Source: Reticulitermes lucifugus
Taxonomy: Eukaryota > Arthropoda > Insecta > Blattodea > Rhinotermitidae
Length of the DNA stretch: 64,000 nucleotides
Reading direction: 5' to 3'
Assembly (NCBI GenBank): GCA_026260175.1
Contig: JAKCWW010000184.1
Coordinates: forward strand, 78,785 to 142,784
Below, one piece after another: positions 23,545 to 36,330 of this stretch (its first letter is position 1; each line of letters starts with the position of its first letter). Both the position numbers and the translations under genes were made by a program. A model generated the notes under the pieces. That model did not search any database and was not told the origin of the DNA. It saw only the letters and a list, made by a program, of their open reading frames with translations.

Positions 23545-25465
23545 AGGAGATGTATGATTTGGGTAATTCCAATTACGTCATTCACAACAATATGGCACCC
23601 AGAATTTTATTACCTCCTCCGGAAGTAGTCTGACATTGCAATCAGTACAGTAACTCAAGCATATTTTCAAAAAAGGTTACTAATATATTTGCATTGTTCT
23701 TCTCAAGAAAATTACGGCATATAAACTCAGCCTACATGTTTCTTAAAACCATGTTCTCTGCAAATCACGACAAGCTGTAGACTTACTTCAGCTTTGTATT
23801 ATATTTCTTTTAAGCAAACAATCCTGAATACAATAATCCATCTCTGAGAAAAGCCACCCTTCAATTCTCTGATACAGAACTGATATATTTCGGTACACAA
23901 TCCGTAAGCTGAATGCTGAAGAGATATTATAAAAGGTTTAAAGAAACATTACTTATAGTCTAACTTCGAATAATATTAAGTGGTTCTATCTTCAAATATC
24001 AACGTGGAAGCTACTTTACCCATCTGCAGCCTACATGTTTATCATGAAGCCCCTTGTTAACGATATATCGTGTGTGTATAGTAAGGGTATAAAGCTTCGC
24101 AATCTACTTCAACGACTGAAAAATTAACATCTATATTAAGTGGCACACCCAAGGGGAGATTAAGGACTCCTGACGTAGAGATGGATCCCTTATGAGATGA
24201 CAAAGCCGGACTAAAGACACTTGTTGTTGAGATGTCAGCTGAAAGGAGCCTAGCCATTTCAACCTTTCACTCTCTTTGTTTGTTACGTGATATAGCGTCT
24301 TATGCTTCATAGTGCACATAGTAGAAAGGATTTGATTGCGCGGAAAATAAATGTCTACATTTTAGAGTGGAAGCATGCGTCAAGTATAACAGATCCGAGA
24401 AAAATATTTTCTGGAACACCATCTTACTCTCGGACCGAGAACTTGTATGTGTGAAAACCTGTAAAATCTAGAATGGCGAGAAAAATATCTTCAATGACTG
24501 GTCCTTTTACGGAAATTTATAAGCAAAATATTAATTTCTTCTTATGAATAAGCTATAACTAAGAACGTACTTGCAGTTTCTAGCACTTTGGAGTTTGAAA
24601 CTCATCTAAAGAATTTTAAAAATGTCAGTTAATAATACAGGAAACACAGTGCTTCTCCATTCCAAAGAATAATCACTTAATGTTTTTATGGAAATAATCG
24701 GTTTTAAGTGTGTGATTCTGACCAAATTCGTAAGTAGGGCTTACACTCCCTGAGAAGCGTGAAGAGGTATTCAGTATTAAGGCGGGTCGTACACATAATA
24801 ACCACTGTGCTTCAAACGGTTAATTCAAGTCCCTGTATAAAATTTCTCGTATAGTATAATGGAAAAAAATTATTCAGGCTCTTTGCTTCCTTATCCAACA
24901 TGGGAGATTCACGAATATGAAGAGTTACACTAAGCTAAGATTTTCTTTCCACGTATCTTCTGCTTGCAGATTTTTAAGTTCCTTTCTACATCTAAATGCC
25001 ATCTAGAACATTACATTGAACACAAAAGGGAGTCATAAGACATTTTGCGGAAACCAATTTTCGCTTCACCCTAAATTTTAAGGGTTATGTGTGCATTCAT
25101 ACCTGGACGCAGTAAAATCAACCCTATCTCTCGTGCTCTCCAATATGACACACGCATCTCATATAGGCCTAAGCCATTATCCAATATATGATGTAATAAT
25201 ACACATGGGAATATCCGACATACAATTTTGTTAATTTTTTCGGGAGAATCTTTGTCTACAAATAACCGAAAACTGGATGTTAACCCCTGGTCACCACAGC
25301 ACACAAACTCAAAGATTTTTAAAACTGCAGAAAAACGGAGCTCATCTCGTGTCATTAATTTACAAACTTTAAAAGTATCGCACTATTGGTAATATCTTTT
25401 TACAGACATATTTGTGATTAAAATACGAGATTATTTAGTATCGTCAACTAAGGAAAAAATCTTGT
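23545..25465. other. No recognisable gene; one short dispersed repeat
   Basis: Positions 24788-24830 (ACACATAATAACCACTGTGC) match 5668-5710. Short open frames at 24057-24319 and 25071-25355 (minus) lack recognisable domains. Nothing else was identified. Confidence 0.45.
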
Positions 25466-26875
25466 GACATGACGCCACAAACTGTGACTCCTTTAAACAT
25501 ATATTATGAATACTCAGTGGTTTGGACTTCAGAGGTCTCTCTGTCCATGTATATGGAGAAACATCCTCAACTTGGTGATTCTGTAGACAGAAGACTAATG
25601 CAGGCGATTTCTGTTCTTCTCCTGTGCTCCTTCAAGTACGAGATGTTTACCAAGTCAAGGGATGCCTGTGGGAAGGGTAGATGTCTGCTCACTATCCACC
25701 ATTTGTACATTGCAATATATCTCCAGACCCTCCACGTCTTCCACTCGCTCTGTGGTAAGCCTAAGACGTACCACCATATCCGTCTTGATACTCTTAGTTT
25801 AATACGAAGTGTGTCTTCTTGAGAAACACTCAAATACTCAGTTTTCGTGCAGACAAATCACGATATCTTATTGTCCGAATTGTTTCACATGTAATTTGAA
25901 CTAAACTATGTAATACATTCAGTATCATAATGCTACGGTATTTGTTTCTGCTCCAGCGACAATGCATTCCAAAACCTTGCTCTCTTTACAGACGTTTGCC
26001 CACGCCTCATATTTGTATGTGGTATGTAGCTACTTTCCGAAATAGTGATAAGTTATCATATCCCTAAGGCTGTTTTACTAAAAACTTTTTATGACGATAT
26101 AATATTCGTCATATTTATGAGAACGTGACAATTGTAAGATATCAATCCTGAGTAGTATTATTGACATTGTTGAACATTATACTTCTTGTGAATCTTGTAC
26201 AGCCCATTGATGCCTCACGGAAAGTCGAAAGACGTAGCTGTTGGTGCAGTGACACCTTGTAAATATATAATTACAAGTCTGTAAAAGAACCGAGACTTGG
26301 AAGGTGCAGCCAGTACTGAAGTGCACAGAATTTGCACAAGCGTTCTGTGCGTGATACTCATATATGATTTACATCTTTGTACAAACATAAACGACTCCAC
26401 AACATCTGTAGAATATAAAATATTATCTTCTTTAAAATCCTTTCAGTAGTTCTCGAGAATAAACGTGCAGACAGACGGATAGGCTGGTATATGCTCTGAC
26501 TGCGCTCAGTTTAAAAACATACATACAACTACTTTATTAACATTACGATAAATAAATTGTTATGGTAGTCTTCTCAACATTTTAAAGGATGTGAAGATAT
26601 AACAAACACACAAGCCTTTAATTTACGTTAGTCCCAGTTTTGGACGCAGAATATCTCTTACGTCACATACCAAGCGTAAGAGAACTTCAAGACGCCTGTA
26701 AGATGAAGATACTGCGCTGAAAAGCCAGCACGAGACATATTAGGACGCCAGACAATTTATCTTACAAAACGCAATATTCATTTTGCTCTCTGCTTAATGG
26801 GTGTTCCAAGGATGGAGTTAGTCTGGTCGAAATGTTGAGAAATGCAAGCGACTGACAGGGTAAGCAACAGGAAAT
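25466..26875. other. Unassigned; overlapping open frames on both strands
   Basis: 25469-25822 (plus, 117 codons) and 25567-25833 (minus, 88 codons) overlap over most of their length. The minus frame is tryptophan-rich (RRIWWYVLGL). I recognise neither. The minus frame could be a decayed transposon protein fragment. The sequence near 26445-26480 (AGTAGTTCTCGAGAATAAAC followed by GTGCAGACAGACGGATAG) looks like the end of a common insect dispersed repeat. Confidence 0.3.
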
Positions 26876-26879
26876 TGTT

Positions 26880-27000
26880 TGATAAAATCTTTTTCTACAG
26901 TAATAGTGCACTAAATATTGTGTTTTGTATCGCACGTATTTACACTATATTTTACTGTCGCATGTTTCGGCCGCTACGACCATTCTTAAAGAGGAAATTC
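26880..27000 (-). repeat. Hammerhead-like repeat, degenerate
   Basis: Minus strand: TTTAAGA, then a good stem II (GGTCG-TAG-CGGCC), GAAACATG and CGACAG. The first core strand is damaged (expected CTGAAGA) and one base appears missing before the GTC-like site. Similar in layout to the motif at 6669-6708. It is interpreted as a decayed member of the same broad ribozyme-repeat group. Confidence 0.4.
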
Positions 27001-27344
27001 AGTAACATAAAAAATGGAAACAACACAGGTTTTACACGATAGCTACAAATATTGAATACAAATACATACACGGCACACAATAAAATATTTATTGTACTGT
27101 AGTGGTACATGAAGATTTTGTCAAATTGAATATCAAAGCAAGGTATTAAATAAAATATTTTAAAACAGAAAACTCTGTTCGGTTCGAAACTTTTAAGAAC
27201 GAAATTACGCTTTGAACTATAACGTATTGTGTGTGCTTGCAACGTGCACTACCAACCGTCTGAGTGTTCACGTGTCTGAGATAAAATCTCTCCTTTTCCT
27301 AAGTTACCTCTTTTAGTGTCTGGGTAGTATGTAAGTGGAAAGGC

Positions 27345-27455
27345 AGTAACATATCTCAGTAAGTTACAAGTCATAGTAAAATTTAAATCTCAGTAACTTA
27401 CGACAGGTAATAGTGAAACGCACGACAGGTCATAGTGAAACCCAAATCTCCCATA
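27345..27455 (+). repeat. Short degenerate tandem repeat
   Basis: ACGACAGGTAATAGTGAAAC is followed after a few bases by ACGACAGGTCATAGTGAAAC. The block ATCTCAGTAAGTTAC / ATCTCAGTAACTTAC also recurs upstream, so about two units of about 50 bp can be traced. No function is recognised. Confidence 0.7.
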
Positions 27456-27459
27456 GTGT

Positions 27460-28320
27460 ACCACAATTGAAATTTTACTAAAAGCTGATTAACTCATTAG
27501 GGTAGTGTCTTTCTTCAAATCGCTTAATTGCTCGAAAGGTCCTCTATCTTTATTGCATTTGAAGTCCAATTGCCACGTTCATTACGGACAATACTGTTCC
27601 CCATAATAAATCCAGCTCACAAACATGTATTATATCTTAAATATCCATTTTAATATTATTCTTTAACTATGGTTGATATCCCAAGTAATTTATTCCCACA
27701 GGTTTTCAGATACAATTTTGTGTGTGATTCTCATCTGTCCCATGCCTGCTACATGCTTTAATAAAACTCTGGTACAAAACTTGTAAAATATATTAATGTT
27801 AGCGTAATTACGTTTATCGTGTTAGAAATGAAATTTGCCACTACATTTATCACACTTTAACCGAAGAGTTTCAGGGCAAATACATGTTTACACAGACGAA
27901 TAATTTACTTCCTTAAGGAAGCAAGTGTGGCACCTAAGGCATTGGAACGCTTACAAGGAACTTACGTGAAGGAAAATCTACATACAGATCGCTTTTCGTG
28001 TTTAAGTCATTTTGTTTACACATTCAATATTTGCATCTAAAACTATAGGCCAATCAAGTTTTCATGGTATGTGAGAATTCAAATTTCTCACTAGGCAAGA
28101 AAAAGTAACTCCAAGAGGAATGTTCCAGTAGGCACAACACAAATGTCACTGAAATCTGCTCTTAAAGAAGCCATCAGCATCACCATTACCATTATAATTT
28201 TTATTATACTTCTGCTTTAAAACAAATGGTCGGTGCTTCGCAGAGAATCTGCCAACATAACAAACAGTTTAGAATGGCACTGCAGAAATCCTCGTCCAGA
28301 AATAAGACAATGTTGTGTAC
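27460..28320. other. No recognisable gene
   Basis: No coding or repeat family recognised. Confidence 0.5.
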
Positions 28321-28324
28321 ATTC

Positions 28325-28415
28325 TACAACGCCGTCCAGACTGGCTCAGGGGCCCACCTAGCCTCCTACTCAAAAGGTACCGGGCTTCTTGCCCGGAGAT
28401 AAAGCGGCCGGGGAA
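28325..28415 (+). repeat. SINE family B, internal fragment
   Basis: Only the middle of the family is present: ACGCCGTCCAGACTGGCTCA, CCTAGCCTCCTACTCAAAAG, and the GGAGATAAAGCGGCCGGGG word. The tRNA-like head and the TTTACC tail are missing, so it is truncated at both ends or interrupted. Confidence 0.7.
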
Positions 28416-28514
28416 TATTGTTGACAACGCACTTTTGTCTAAACATTTCTCATTCTACGAATAACTGAGCGAGATATATCATAAATGTGCATAAGTCTTC
28501 ATGTAGAACACCCG

Positions 28515-28645
28515 TTATTCTTGACAGATTTTAATGAAACTAGAATTTTCTCACCAGATTTTCGAGAAACGCCAAAATATCAAATTTCATGAAAATCCGT
28601 CGTGTTGTTCCATGCGGACGGACAGATGGACAGAGAGACAAGACG
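28515..28645 (-). repeat. Dispersed repeat with TGTCC(A/G)TCTGTCCG word
   Basis: Minus strand reads TGTCTCTCTGTCCATCTGTC CG, then GATTTTCATGAAATTTGATA. A plus-strand relative lies at 29495-29620 (GTCCGTCTGTCCGTGTGTCC, then GATGGATTTCCGTTAAATAT). Words like these are common in arthropod dispersed repeats. Boundaries and class are uncertain. Confidence 0.4.
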
Positions 28646-28649
28646 AAGG

Positions 28650-29490
28650 TAATAGACGTTTTTCGCAATTTTGAGAACGTGCCTAAAAATCCTACGTTTT
28701 GTGTCAGATTATTGTCACATATGCCGAACTTACCTGCAGATAAGATTCGCCCTCACAGAAATATCGGTATGGAAAAGTTCCTCACGAAGTTGCTGTCAGT
28801 AGAGATTTTAACAGCTACAAACTGAAGCAGAGCTCACACATTTTCAAATCTGCACAGAGTTTTACGAAGTTAACGCATGACGTAACAGTATGCAGTCCAC
28901 TACCATAATGATATTCCAGATAAGATAAGCCAGAGTGGAAGAGCCCAAGTCTGTGTATCTCCTCCGCACAACAAACATGCCCCTCCCTGTACGTGTAGTC
29001 AGTATTCTAATTCATTTGTAAGACAGAGACAGGCAGCTTGATTTACTGTGAAGGAAATCTTCCTCGACTTGACGCGGTAGTGTACATGTTAGGCCGCTGT
29101 TCTGAAGACGGCCTACAGAGTTGCTTGCTGATGACTCTTACACACGAAGACATTGCGCGCAACGCACAGTGAATGCAGCATCTATTATTGTGCCAGATTT
29201 ATACTGGTGGCCCTGACAAGCAACGCCACCCTTCCTTTGTTTAATTTATATAACACACACACACACACTCCTGAGTTTGGCGCGCCTTGCAGGAAGTTGT
29301 AGAGTTAGAGATACCACAAGGGATGCATATACATGTTTATTAGCCTTCTACTAATAATACTAGGCTACCTGCTATGGCCTCACATCCTAATACTAGCAAA
29401 ACAGGGGCCATGGAATCGAAGTGCAGGAAAGATAAATCGTCCGTAGTCTTCATTTACATGTGGCCGAACTCCATTCAAAGAGTCCTTTTA
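28650..29490. other. No recognisable gene
   Basis: Contains an AC dinucleotide run at about 29254-29272. Nothing else was recognised. Confidence 0.45.
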
Positions 29491-29494
29491 GGTG

Positions 29495-29620
29495 AGGTGC
29501 CTATTAGCTTCGTCATGTCCGTCTGTCCGTGTGTCCGCATATATGAGCGCGGCTGTCATTGGATGGATTTCCGTTAAATATGATATTGGGGACTTCTATG
29601 AAAATTTGTCGAGAAATTCC
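29495..29620 (+). repeat. Dispersed repeat, inverted relative to the one at 28.5 kb
   Basis: GTCCGTCTGTCCGTGTGTCC followed by GATGGATTTCCGTTAAATAT and TTTGTCGAGAAATTCC, the same order as the minus strand of 28515-28645. No coding support. Confidence 0.4.
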
Positions 29621-29864
29621 AAACTGGTAAAATCGGACAAAAATATCGGGCAATTCACATGAAGACCAAAGTATGTTTTATCGTTGCCGGCGACATTACA
29701 GCGCCATAAAAGCGCCCTCTTCGAGTGAAATGGTATCAGGCTGTTTGGATAGCCGAGGAGGTATAAACATTAAGGGTGCGCGCCACACTGCTACGTTATA
29801 GTACACTTCCTACCTTGGTAATTTAAATTTAGTTTAAAATAATGTTCTACCGTCAAACTTACAT

Positions 29865-30215
29865 TTATATTTTTTAATCCCACGCCAGTTAGAGGGATGT
29901 CTCTCATTTTCTTTCTTGCAGTCCAATATAAGTTTTATTGATTCCACCATTTACCCCGGTTGTTGGCACTGTCCATTTTATCAGTCAAACTCGGACATTT
30001 TTTGGATGTGGCCAAGGTCCATTTCTTCTCCGTCGTCGCACAGTGGCCACATCGGAGAATCCTTTATTCCAATCCTGTTCAGGTGTCGCTGTAGATAGTC
30101 ACGTCCACTGATGAGACGAAAATTGGCAGCGAAGACACTTCTACGTAGAGGAGATGGAAGTGACTCACCTCCACGCGGTGCCCCCTGGATAGGCGACCAA
30201 GGCAGGAAGCCGAAT
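29865..30215 (-). pseudogene. LINE reverse-transcriptase ORF2 C-terminal remnant
   Basis: A minus-strand frame reads from FLPWSPIQG through RRSVFAANFRLISGRDYL, HLNRIGIKDSP and WPLCDDGEEMDLGHI. The pattern (F-R-L-x-x-G-x-D-Y-L...H-L-x-R-I-G-I...P-L-C...H) is the conserved region C-terminal to the RNase H part of many arthropod non-LTR retrotransposon polyproteins. The expected first cysteine is W (WPLC). A frameshift in an A run (near 30021) moves the frame to KCPSLTDK. It then runs through a TAA stop to YWTARKKMRDIPLTGVG, which resembles the usual family C-terminus. Only the last 110-120 residues of an ORF normally near 1,000 residues remain. It is 5'-truncated as expected for LINE insertions, and dead. 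Confidence 0.65.
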
Positions 30216-30219
30216 TAAC

Positions 30220-33090
30220 GAGTCACAAAAACGCCATGCACACCTTACACTTCTGTTCGATCTAACACCTCGGACAATCCACTACTTTACTTACGAAGTA
30301 CGGCTGACATGGGCCTACTTGAAACCAAATGTAACGATCCGTCCCTGTGGATATGGTTTCCATTCGTGAAAGTAACTTCAGCAGAGGCAGTTAATGAATT
30401 CCCGATAAGCGACGTAGACGAATTCAAAAATACTGTTACTTTCTTTCAATTTCATTGAATGTTTTCCTTGTTGCAACATAATGAAAAATTGTTCATGTGC
30501 TACACAGGTTTTTGTGACTAATGTCATAATTTATCACGGTATAGGAGGGGTATTACGGAAAAATACGATGTACATCTTGTATTATTTATGGCAAGGAAAT
30601 CCTGAATTCCGCCTTTAAAAGAAGCGTGACCACACTCGGGACAAGAAAACTGCATGCAAAAGGCAGGGAAAAATGCTACAGACAGACACGTACAATCTAT
30701 TCCTACTCAGAATATCAGACTTACATTAGGGCCTGTAAAACAAATAAAGGTATACGAACTCCTTACTCGTGTCTACGTAATACAAGGTAACACGTACAAA
30801 AAGTAACGTGTTGAGTACGCAAAACTGAAGTGTTTTATGGATATTTTGGAAAAGCATTTCAGAGCAAGTGGAGGAAGAAAATTACGTAGCCTCAGGTTTA
30901 ACGTTAATGAAGGCTCGTAGCTGTAATCATCCAGCTCCAATACACTGCCTCGTGAGATAGCATGTCTTCTCAAGAGGTATGTTGTTCTAGTGACTGAGAA
31001 GGGTAGAGTGATGCTACTGATGAAGACAGATGTGAAGGAGAGGATTAATGTGACTACTCTAAATTCGATTTAAGTGATTGATTTACTGGTGTCCTTTGTG
31101 TGCTGTCTTCCTGCTAATCAGATTCGGTCCTCCAGCCTATGAGGATTTTTAAGTATGACGAGAGCCAAATTTAATACATTCTTTAATATTATGCAGTGAA
31201 GCTTTATTGCATGATTAATGGTTTTGAATGCCCTCCGGGCAAGAAAAACGTGAACGTGGTTTCGAGGTGTTAACTGTAAACGTATTTATATTTATTTAAC
31301 AAAGCAATAAGCAAGTCAGATTTGTAACACTGAATAGCAGAGTAACCCACATTATATGGCCTCAGATGGTAAGATGGTAGGCGAATATTTGCCAAACCGA
31401 GAAGAACATGGCCGTACGAGTATTTTGAGTAATAGCTCGACATTGTTTGAAGGCACTGCAGAAAGCCAAGAAAAGACTCCGGGCCACAATTTGAAGCAGC
31501 TACCTCATAGTACACATCACAAATGTTACCACTTGAAAGATTTAGCTAGATTTCGACGTAAAGAATAACATGTAGGCCTGAGAAAAACATGTATATTGTA
31601 GGGATATGATTAGATGTTTACAGATTTGGGAATGAAGACATTTTCATTCTTATAAGCAACAGTACAAGTAAGAAATGTGAAACAAATATCACTAGAATAA
31701 AGATGATTAGCGCTATCTGTGAGGATGTAAAATATGCTAGTGAGTTGAACACAGCATAGACAGCGGGCCTACACGTCACAACTTCTCACTACAAATTCAA
31801 TGCAAACATTTTAATACTGAGCGAGTAAGGGAATTTCTTCAGAACTAAGTCCGAACACGGCCGTTGTTACCAATTGTAAACGAGCGACTGAGACATTTGA
31901 GAGACTTTCCTTTGATAGGATACTGTGAAGTATTGACCAACGTCACGCACAATTACAAAGCGTTACTGAAAAATAATTATGGGAACTTATGATTACTACT
32001 TTTTTGTGCCCGTATAGTGAGGTCAGAAACAATGCAAATTAATCATTATAAAATTATATGGTTATTTGTTTGCGTAATTTTAAATGATACAGATTACAAT
32101 TATGAGATTTGTCGGATGAAACCTCAAATTTACAGTTCTAGCTCCTAACGTCCCAAAACTGAAAGATAAATACGAACTTCGAGCGATCCTAATTCTGAAG
32201 TTTAAATTCCGTAAATGAATTATCTTAAGAAACGAGTGTATATTCTTGAAGCGCTTTTATGATATGGAAGTTCTTCTATAACTAGTGCCATTCTCATTCA
32301 AAATACTCGTCCCTTTTGGTAGGAGTTCTGAAATTAAAATGTTGGTACCTTACTATAAACTATTACGAAAATGAATAATTGTTTCAGAAGATAATGGGGG
32401 CAAAGCAAACACTACGCAAGCAGGATATGAGGCTATCAGCCCTTCTTTCTTACAAGCATGGAAAGGTGGACAAAAGGGTTACCGGAATATGCGATCCCAA
32501 TTATTTTGCATCAGCTATCTTGTATGACTTTTACGGACGCCGAAAAAGACAATGCGGAATATCATAAATAGGTGAAGATTCAACGCTAAGACATGTAAGT
32601 AATTTATCAGATAAAGTGATTCGCGTGGGAGAGAAACGTGTAAAGGATTGAGAGGCTGCTGACATTATTGTTCCTTAGGTGTTTGCCGTGAAAGTGCAGC
32701 ACAAACTGATTTGATCCCCTCACAATGTAGTTACGCAGTTTCGTTGTGAAAATGAGCAGCTTGTTTCCCCTAAAGAGCATTACGTAATTACCTTTAGTAA
32801 TGGTGTTGATATTCATTTTGTTACAAGTACGCACAAAAAGTTCCAATAGCACTTAAAATAATTTCGCTCCTATATACTGATAAAGTAAACAGAACACACG
32901 CTTACTCCTAAACAAGGCAAAGTTCGATAAACGTGAAAGGTACGTACTTACCACACTTCTGCCATGAAAATTACAAAGGAACTCCTACCTGCAAAGAAGA
33001 AACAGATATACTTAGAACGAAAAGTGAACATTAAAATATTAATGATGAGCACAGAAATGAGTTAAGGTAAAACCTCCTGGGTTGTTACGG
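30220..33090. other. No recognisable gene
   Basis: About 2.9 kb without a recognised repeat or coding signal. Small overlapping frames at 31270-31568 and 32379-32852 are unsupported. The upstream extension of the LINE remnant meets a stop almost at once and shows no further similarity that I can see. Confidence 0.5.
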
Positions 33091-33094
33091 CTTT

Positions 33095-33240
33095 TCCGCA
33101 GTCCAAGAAGAGGAAGGCACTACGCTCCATTGAAACGTCGGTATTACCAGTCAACACGGCGTGACATCCTACAAGACCTGAATCTTCATCAACACCGCTA
33201 CGAGAACCTCAAATCTCGCAAAAGTTCTGGATGATTCGTT
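33095..33240 (+). repeat. Fragment of palindromic repeat family F
   Basis: GAAACGTCGGTATTACCAGT followed by CAACACGGCGTGACATCCTA and CAAGAC matches, in order, the right arms of the palindromes at 54530-54800 and 58964-59150. The mirror-image left arm is not recognisable, so the copy is partial. Confidence 0.45.
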
Positions 33241-33420
33241 ACCTGCACCATCTTCCTTATTGAGTAGCTGACATATGTACGACCAATTGCTAAAGATGCA
33301 ATACGCGATGTGACGCCAAGCATTCCGGTAGTTTGAGGGTAACTGACACGTATTCTAGAAGAAAACATTATGTTATGCTCCGTGGGAGTTTTAAATTGCC
33401 CTAATTTCTTACCAGCCACG

Positions 33421-33705
33421 ACAGTAGTCGGTACAGTGACTAGGCTAGGTGCAGGAGGATCCGGGGTTCAATTCCCGGCATGGGAAAGAGATATTTCTCT
33501 TCTCCAAAACGTCCAGACCCGTTCAGGAACCAACACAACCTCCTAATCAACAGGAACCCGGGGCTCTTTGGCTGGGATAAAGCGGCCAGGGCGTAAAGTT
33601 GACCATTAACCTCCATCTAGTGCCGAGGTTAAGAATGAATGGATATATACCTCTACTCCCCTATATGCCTTCATGGTGTAGACAGTGAAAACTTTACCTA
33701 AATAA
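33421..33705 (+). repeat. tRNA-derived SINE, family B
   Basis: Well-preserved head: CAGTAGTCGGTACAGTGACT (A box) and GGGGTTCAATTCCCGGC (B box). The body carries AAAACGTCCAGACCCGTTCA, CAACCTCCTAATCAACAGGA, GGGATAAAGCGGCCAGGGCG, CTCCATCTAGTGCCGAGGTT and TTCATGGTGTAGACAGTG. It ends at TTTACC. Essentially full length and a good reference copy for the family. No clear target duplication was identified. Confidence 0.85.
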
Positions 33706-35190
33706 CCGCTTCTTCACAGCAGCAACAGAAAGTGTATATATTGTCTTTATCTGAATGAAGAAAAAGTGGATACTTCCATTGTAATAAATCTATACGGAAT
33801 AAAAGAATTTACCTTCACGTCGCAGTAAGAATGCAGCCCGCGGCACATGCAGTTTCGGAGAAAAGTGATTTTGCCTTCTTGCAAATTAAGAGTTACATTT
33901 ACCGCCACGAATTAAAATTACGTACGAAACGTAGACCTCAAACACTGCGTTTAATCAAAATACATTCTGTAGTTTCGGCGATGAAAAACTTACGGACAGA
34001 GAAACTGAACGGGCGGACACGGTGTGTACGATGTGCGCATAATGTGATAGGAGACAGACAGGAATGAGGAATTACGTACACTGTACCCTCCTACTGTTCG
34101 TGGCCTTCTTGCTGCTGTCACAGTTCCGTGCACAAGTAAAAACGTAAATTTACACTATACAAAATTCTAGCCCTCTTACAGTATCTATTAGTAGTACAAT
34201 CATTAATGTTATTTCTATACATATTTCTATATACAGTCCTTTATTAAATAGTTCAACAAATCACCTTCGCACGACATGGCTCATGCGTGACATATACAAC
34301 TATCACACTAACGTTAGTCGCCATAATTTTTCGTTTTGTTGTTCTGAATAAAATATATACATATGCCTCATAATTCCATTAAGATAAAGTGGGCAGCACT
34401 ACGTAGACACAAGCATATTTAAAAAATGTCATGAGCATCAGATTAAAATGACGAATTATCCCCAACGAAATAGGGATGTAGATTACTTCCCGTTGAAGCC
34501 TATTACACTGCAAACACAGGCAAGGGGAGATGACTTGGCGGCGCAAATAAATAGAGAAAGATGGTCATGAAAACTTTAATCGGCACAGTGTATTTATTCA
34601 ACGATGCTCTCTGTAACTCAGACCTTACGTAAGCATGAATTTCTGAGTTAGGAAAGGAAAATAGTTGGTTTGTAAAACGCGGTCTCAGTTCAGTCCATGG
34701 TAACTACGAACCAAACCTGCGATTCAGATTGATATTAACCAGGAACACGTCTCATTGCAAAATACAGCTAAGGAGACTATTTTTCGGCATCAGCAGGGAG
34801 TTACGTCTCCAAAACGAGGAATTTCATGTGTGATTTCTGGTCGCCAAAGTTGCAGGTTTTCTGTGGTTGCTGCGGGTTTCCTCTAGCAGCTGCTGTTCCA
34901 TCGAGACCGCACGAGGAGTGCTAGAGAAGCTAACACTTGGTATGACATCGCACACTTGGTTCAGGGAAACGTATTTAAAATTATGCAATATATAGCTTAA
35001 AATAGGGGTAAGGTATGATAGTGGGGCACTGGATATGGGGAGCTAGAAAATGGAGTAACAGAAGCTGCTAAAATAAAATACTAAGAAACTTGCCCATATA
35101 TACAGTCAACAGTGGAATATGTTAAAATGACATATAGTCCTGTACAGGGAGAGACGACATACAGACGTAAAGAGAACGGGTGGAGACAAG
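33706..35190. other. No recognisable gene
   Basis: No coding or repeat family recognised. The 78-codon frame at 33831-34067 is arginine/lysine-rich without a recognisable domain. Confidence 0.45.
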
Positions 35191-35194
35191 TGGC

Positions 35195-35385
35195 CGAGTA
35201 TTTAACCGAATTACACACCTCTCACCGCGGAGACACGGGTTCACTACCAGGCCAGGCAATTTGGGTTTTGTGGTGGATAAAGTGGAGATGGAACATGCCT
35301 TTTACCTCGTAATTCGGTTTTCGCCTGTCAGTACTCCACACACATATTTAATTTATCCATCACAGAAACTACATAATCTGAGAAA
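35195..35385 (+). repeat. SINE family A, 5' partial diverged copy
   Basis: GCCGAGTATTTAACCGAATT, CTCTCACCGCGGAGACACGG and GGGTTCACTACC correspond to the head of the copy at 1745. GGTTTTGTGGTGGATAAAGT and GTCAGTACTCC correspond to its body. The 3' GC-rich tail is missing. Open frames across it are by-products. Confidence 0.6.
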
Positions 35386-35389
35386 TTGA

Positions 35390-36115
35390 CGGCGTCTTTA
35401 CAATGAACGCATTTCTTTCACTGTATACCTACAGGTTGATGAGTTTAAGGAAAATGGATGAGACACTTCCAACGAGGATTTTGAAGCCCTTACAGGTATT
35501 AGTATGCCTACGAGTAACCCACAAAGACAACAACTGAATTCGGAGTGATCACTTATAATTTACTCTCGCTACATTTAGATTGTTTACTTCAACGTGCACT
35601 GAACAGTTTGGTACAAATGTTTTGGACTAGTTACGTGGTAATAGACCAATCAGTCAGATGTTATCTGTTCTGTATTGACAAAGAGTGACGATGAATATTA
35701 AGGCAGCTACTCTGGACAGTGTGCCTCAATAGAAGGAATCAGTCACGATAGTGTCATTACTGCTTTCTCATTATTCATCCCAGTTTCAAACGTCTGAAAA
35801 CCAAACGCAGACAGTAATACAAACAAATTCAACGTTTACATTCCACATTCATGGATATGTAAAAGTACATTTTATATACATTAGCCGTACATATTTACAT
35901 TACCAGATAATGTAGCTATTTGTCTCGTGCTTTTTTCAAGAGAAATTTGCGTTTGAAGTAACTCTATTTCGTACAAGCGACATGAATATTTTAAGAAGTG
36001 AACGAAGGATGCCTGTTTATCTTAGTGATAACAACAGGCTGCTATTTTGCACGTAGCGAAGCAGAGCCTTTCATGAGAAGCTAATAGTCGTTCAACCCGT
36101 TAAGAAATTCCCCAT
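35390..36115. other. No recognisable gene
   Basis: No coding or repeat family recognised. Confidence 0.5.
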
Positions 36116-36330
36116 CTTTCATTAATGCATTCATAACACCCCACCACTCGTAACCATCATGTATCAGATGAGGGCAGTTCCAGTACTCACTCCTCATTTC
36201 CTTAAGATCCATTTTAATATTACTCTCCAATACAATCCGTCTTCAAAGTGGTCTCTGCGCTTTAGGTTTTCCGACGAAATTTTTTCACGTATATAAGTCT
36301 CCTTAGCATGCTACATACCCCATCAATCTC
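36115..36330 (-). pseudogene. LINE ORF2 C-terminal tail remnant (1)
   Basis: A minus-strand frame reads GKPKAQRPL, a stop codon, then ESNIKMDLKEM, HLIHDGYEWWGVMNAL and so on. RPL-x-R-R...E-x-NIKMDL-x-E...D-R-x-x-W-x-x...MN is the familiar last 50 residues of a large class of arthropod LINE polyproteins, downstream of the reverse transcriptase. One in-frame stop and substitutions at conserved sites show it is dead. A second remnant of the same tail is at 38030-38150. Confidence 0.6.

Noticed and set aside
25469-25833. Overlapping 117-codon (plus) and 88-codon (minus) frames as genes
   Set aside because: They lie on opposite strands over the same bases with no recognised family. The minus one might be transposon debris but I cannot support it.
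27650-27700. A third LINE tail at an ATTTTAATAT word
   Set aside because: Only a few codons (NNIKMDI) resemble the tail and flanking codons do not, so this is likely chance in AT-rich DNA.
33421-33500. tRNA gene at a GGTTCAATTCCCGG box
   Set aside because: A and B boxes are present, but no cloverleaf acceptor stem is completed and SINE body follows. The same holds for the heads at 1745, 20982, 23309, 40470 and 50811.
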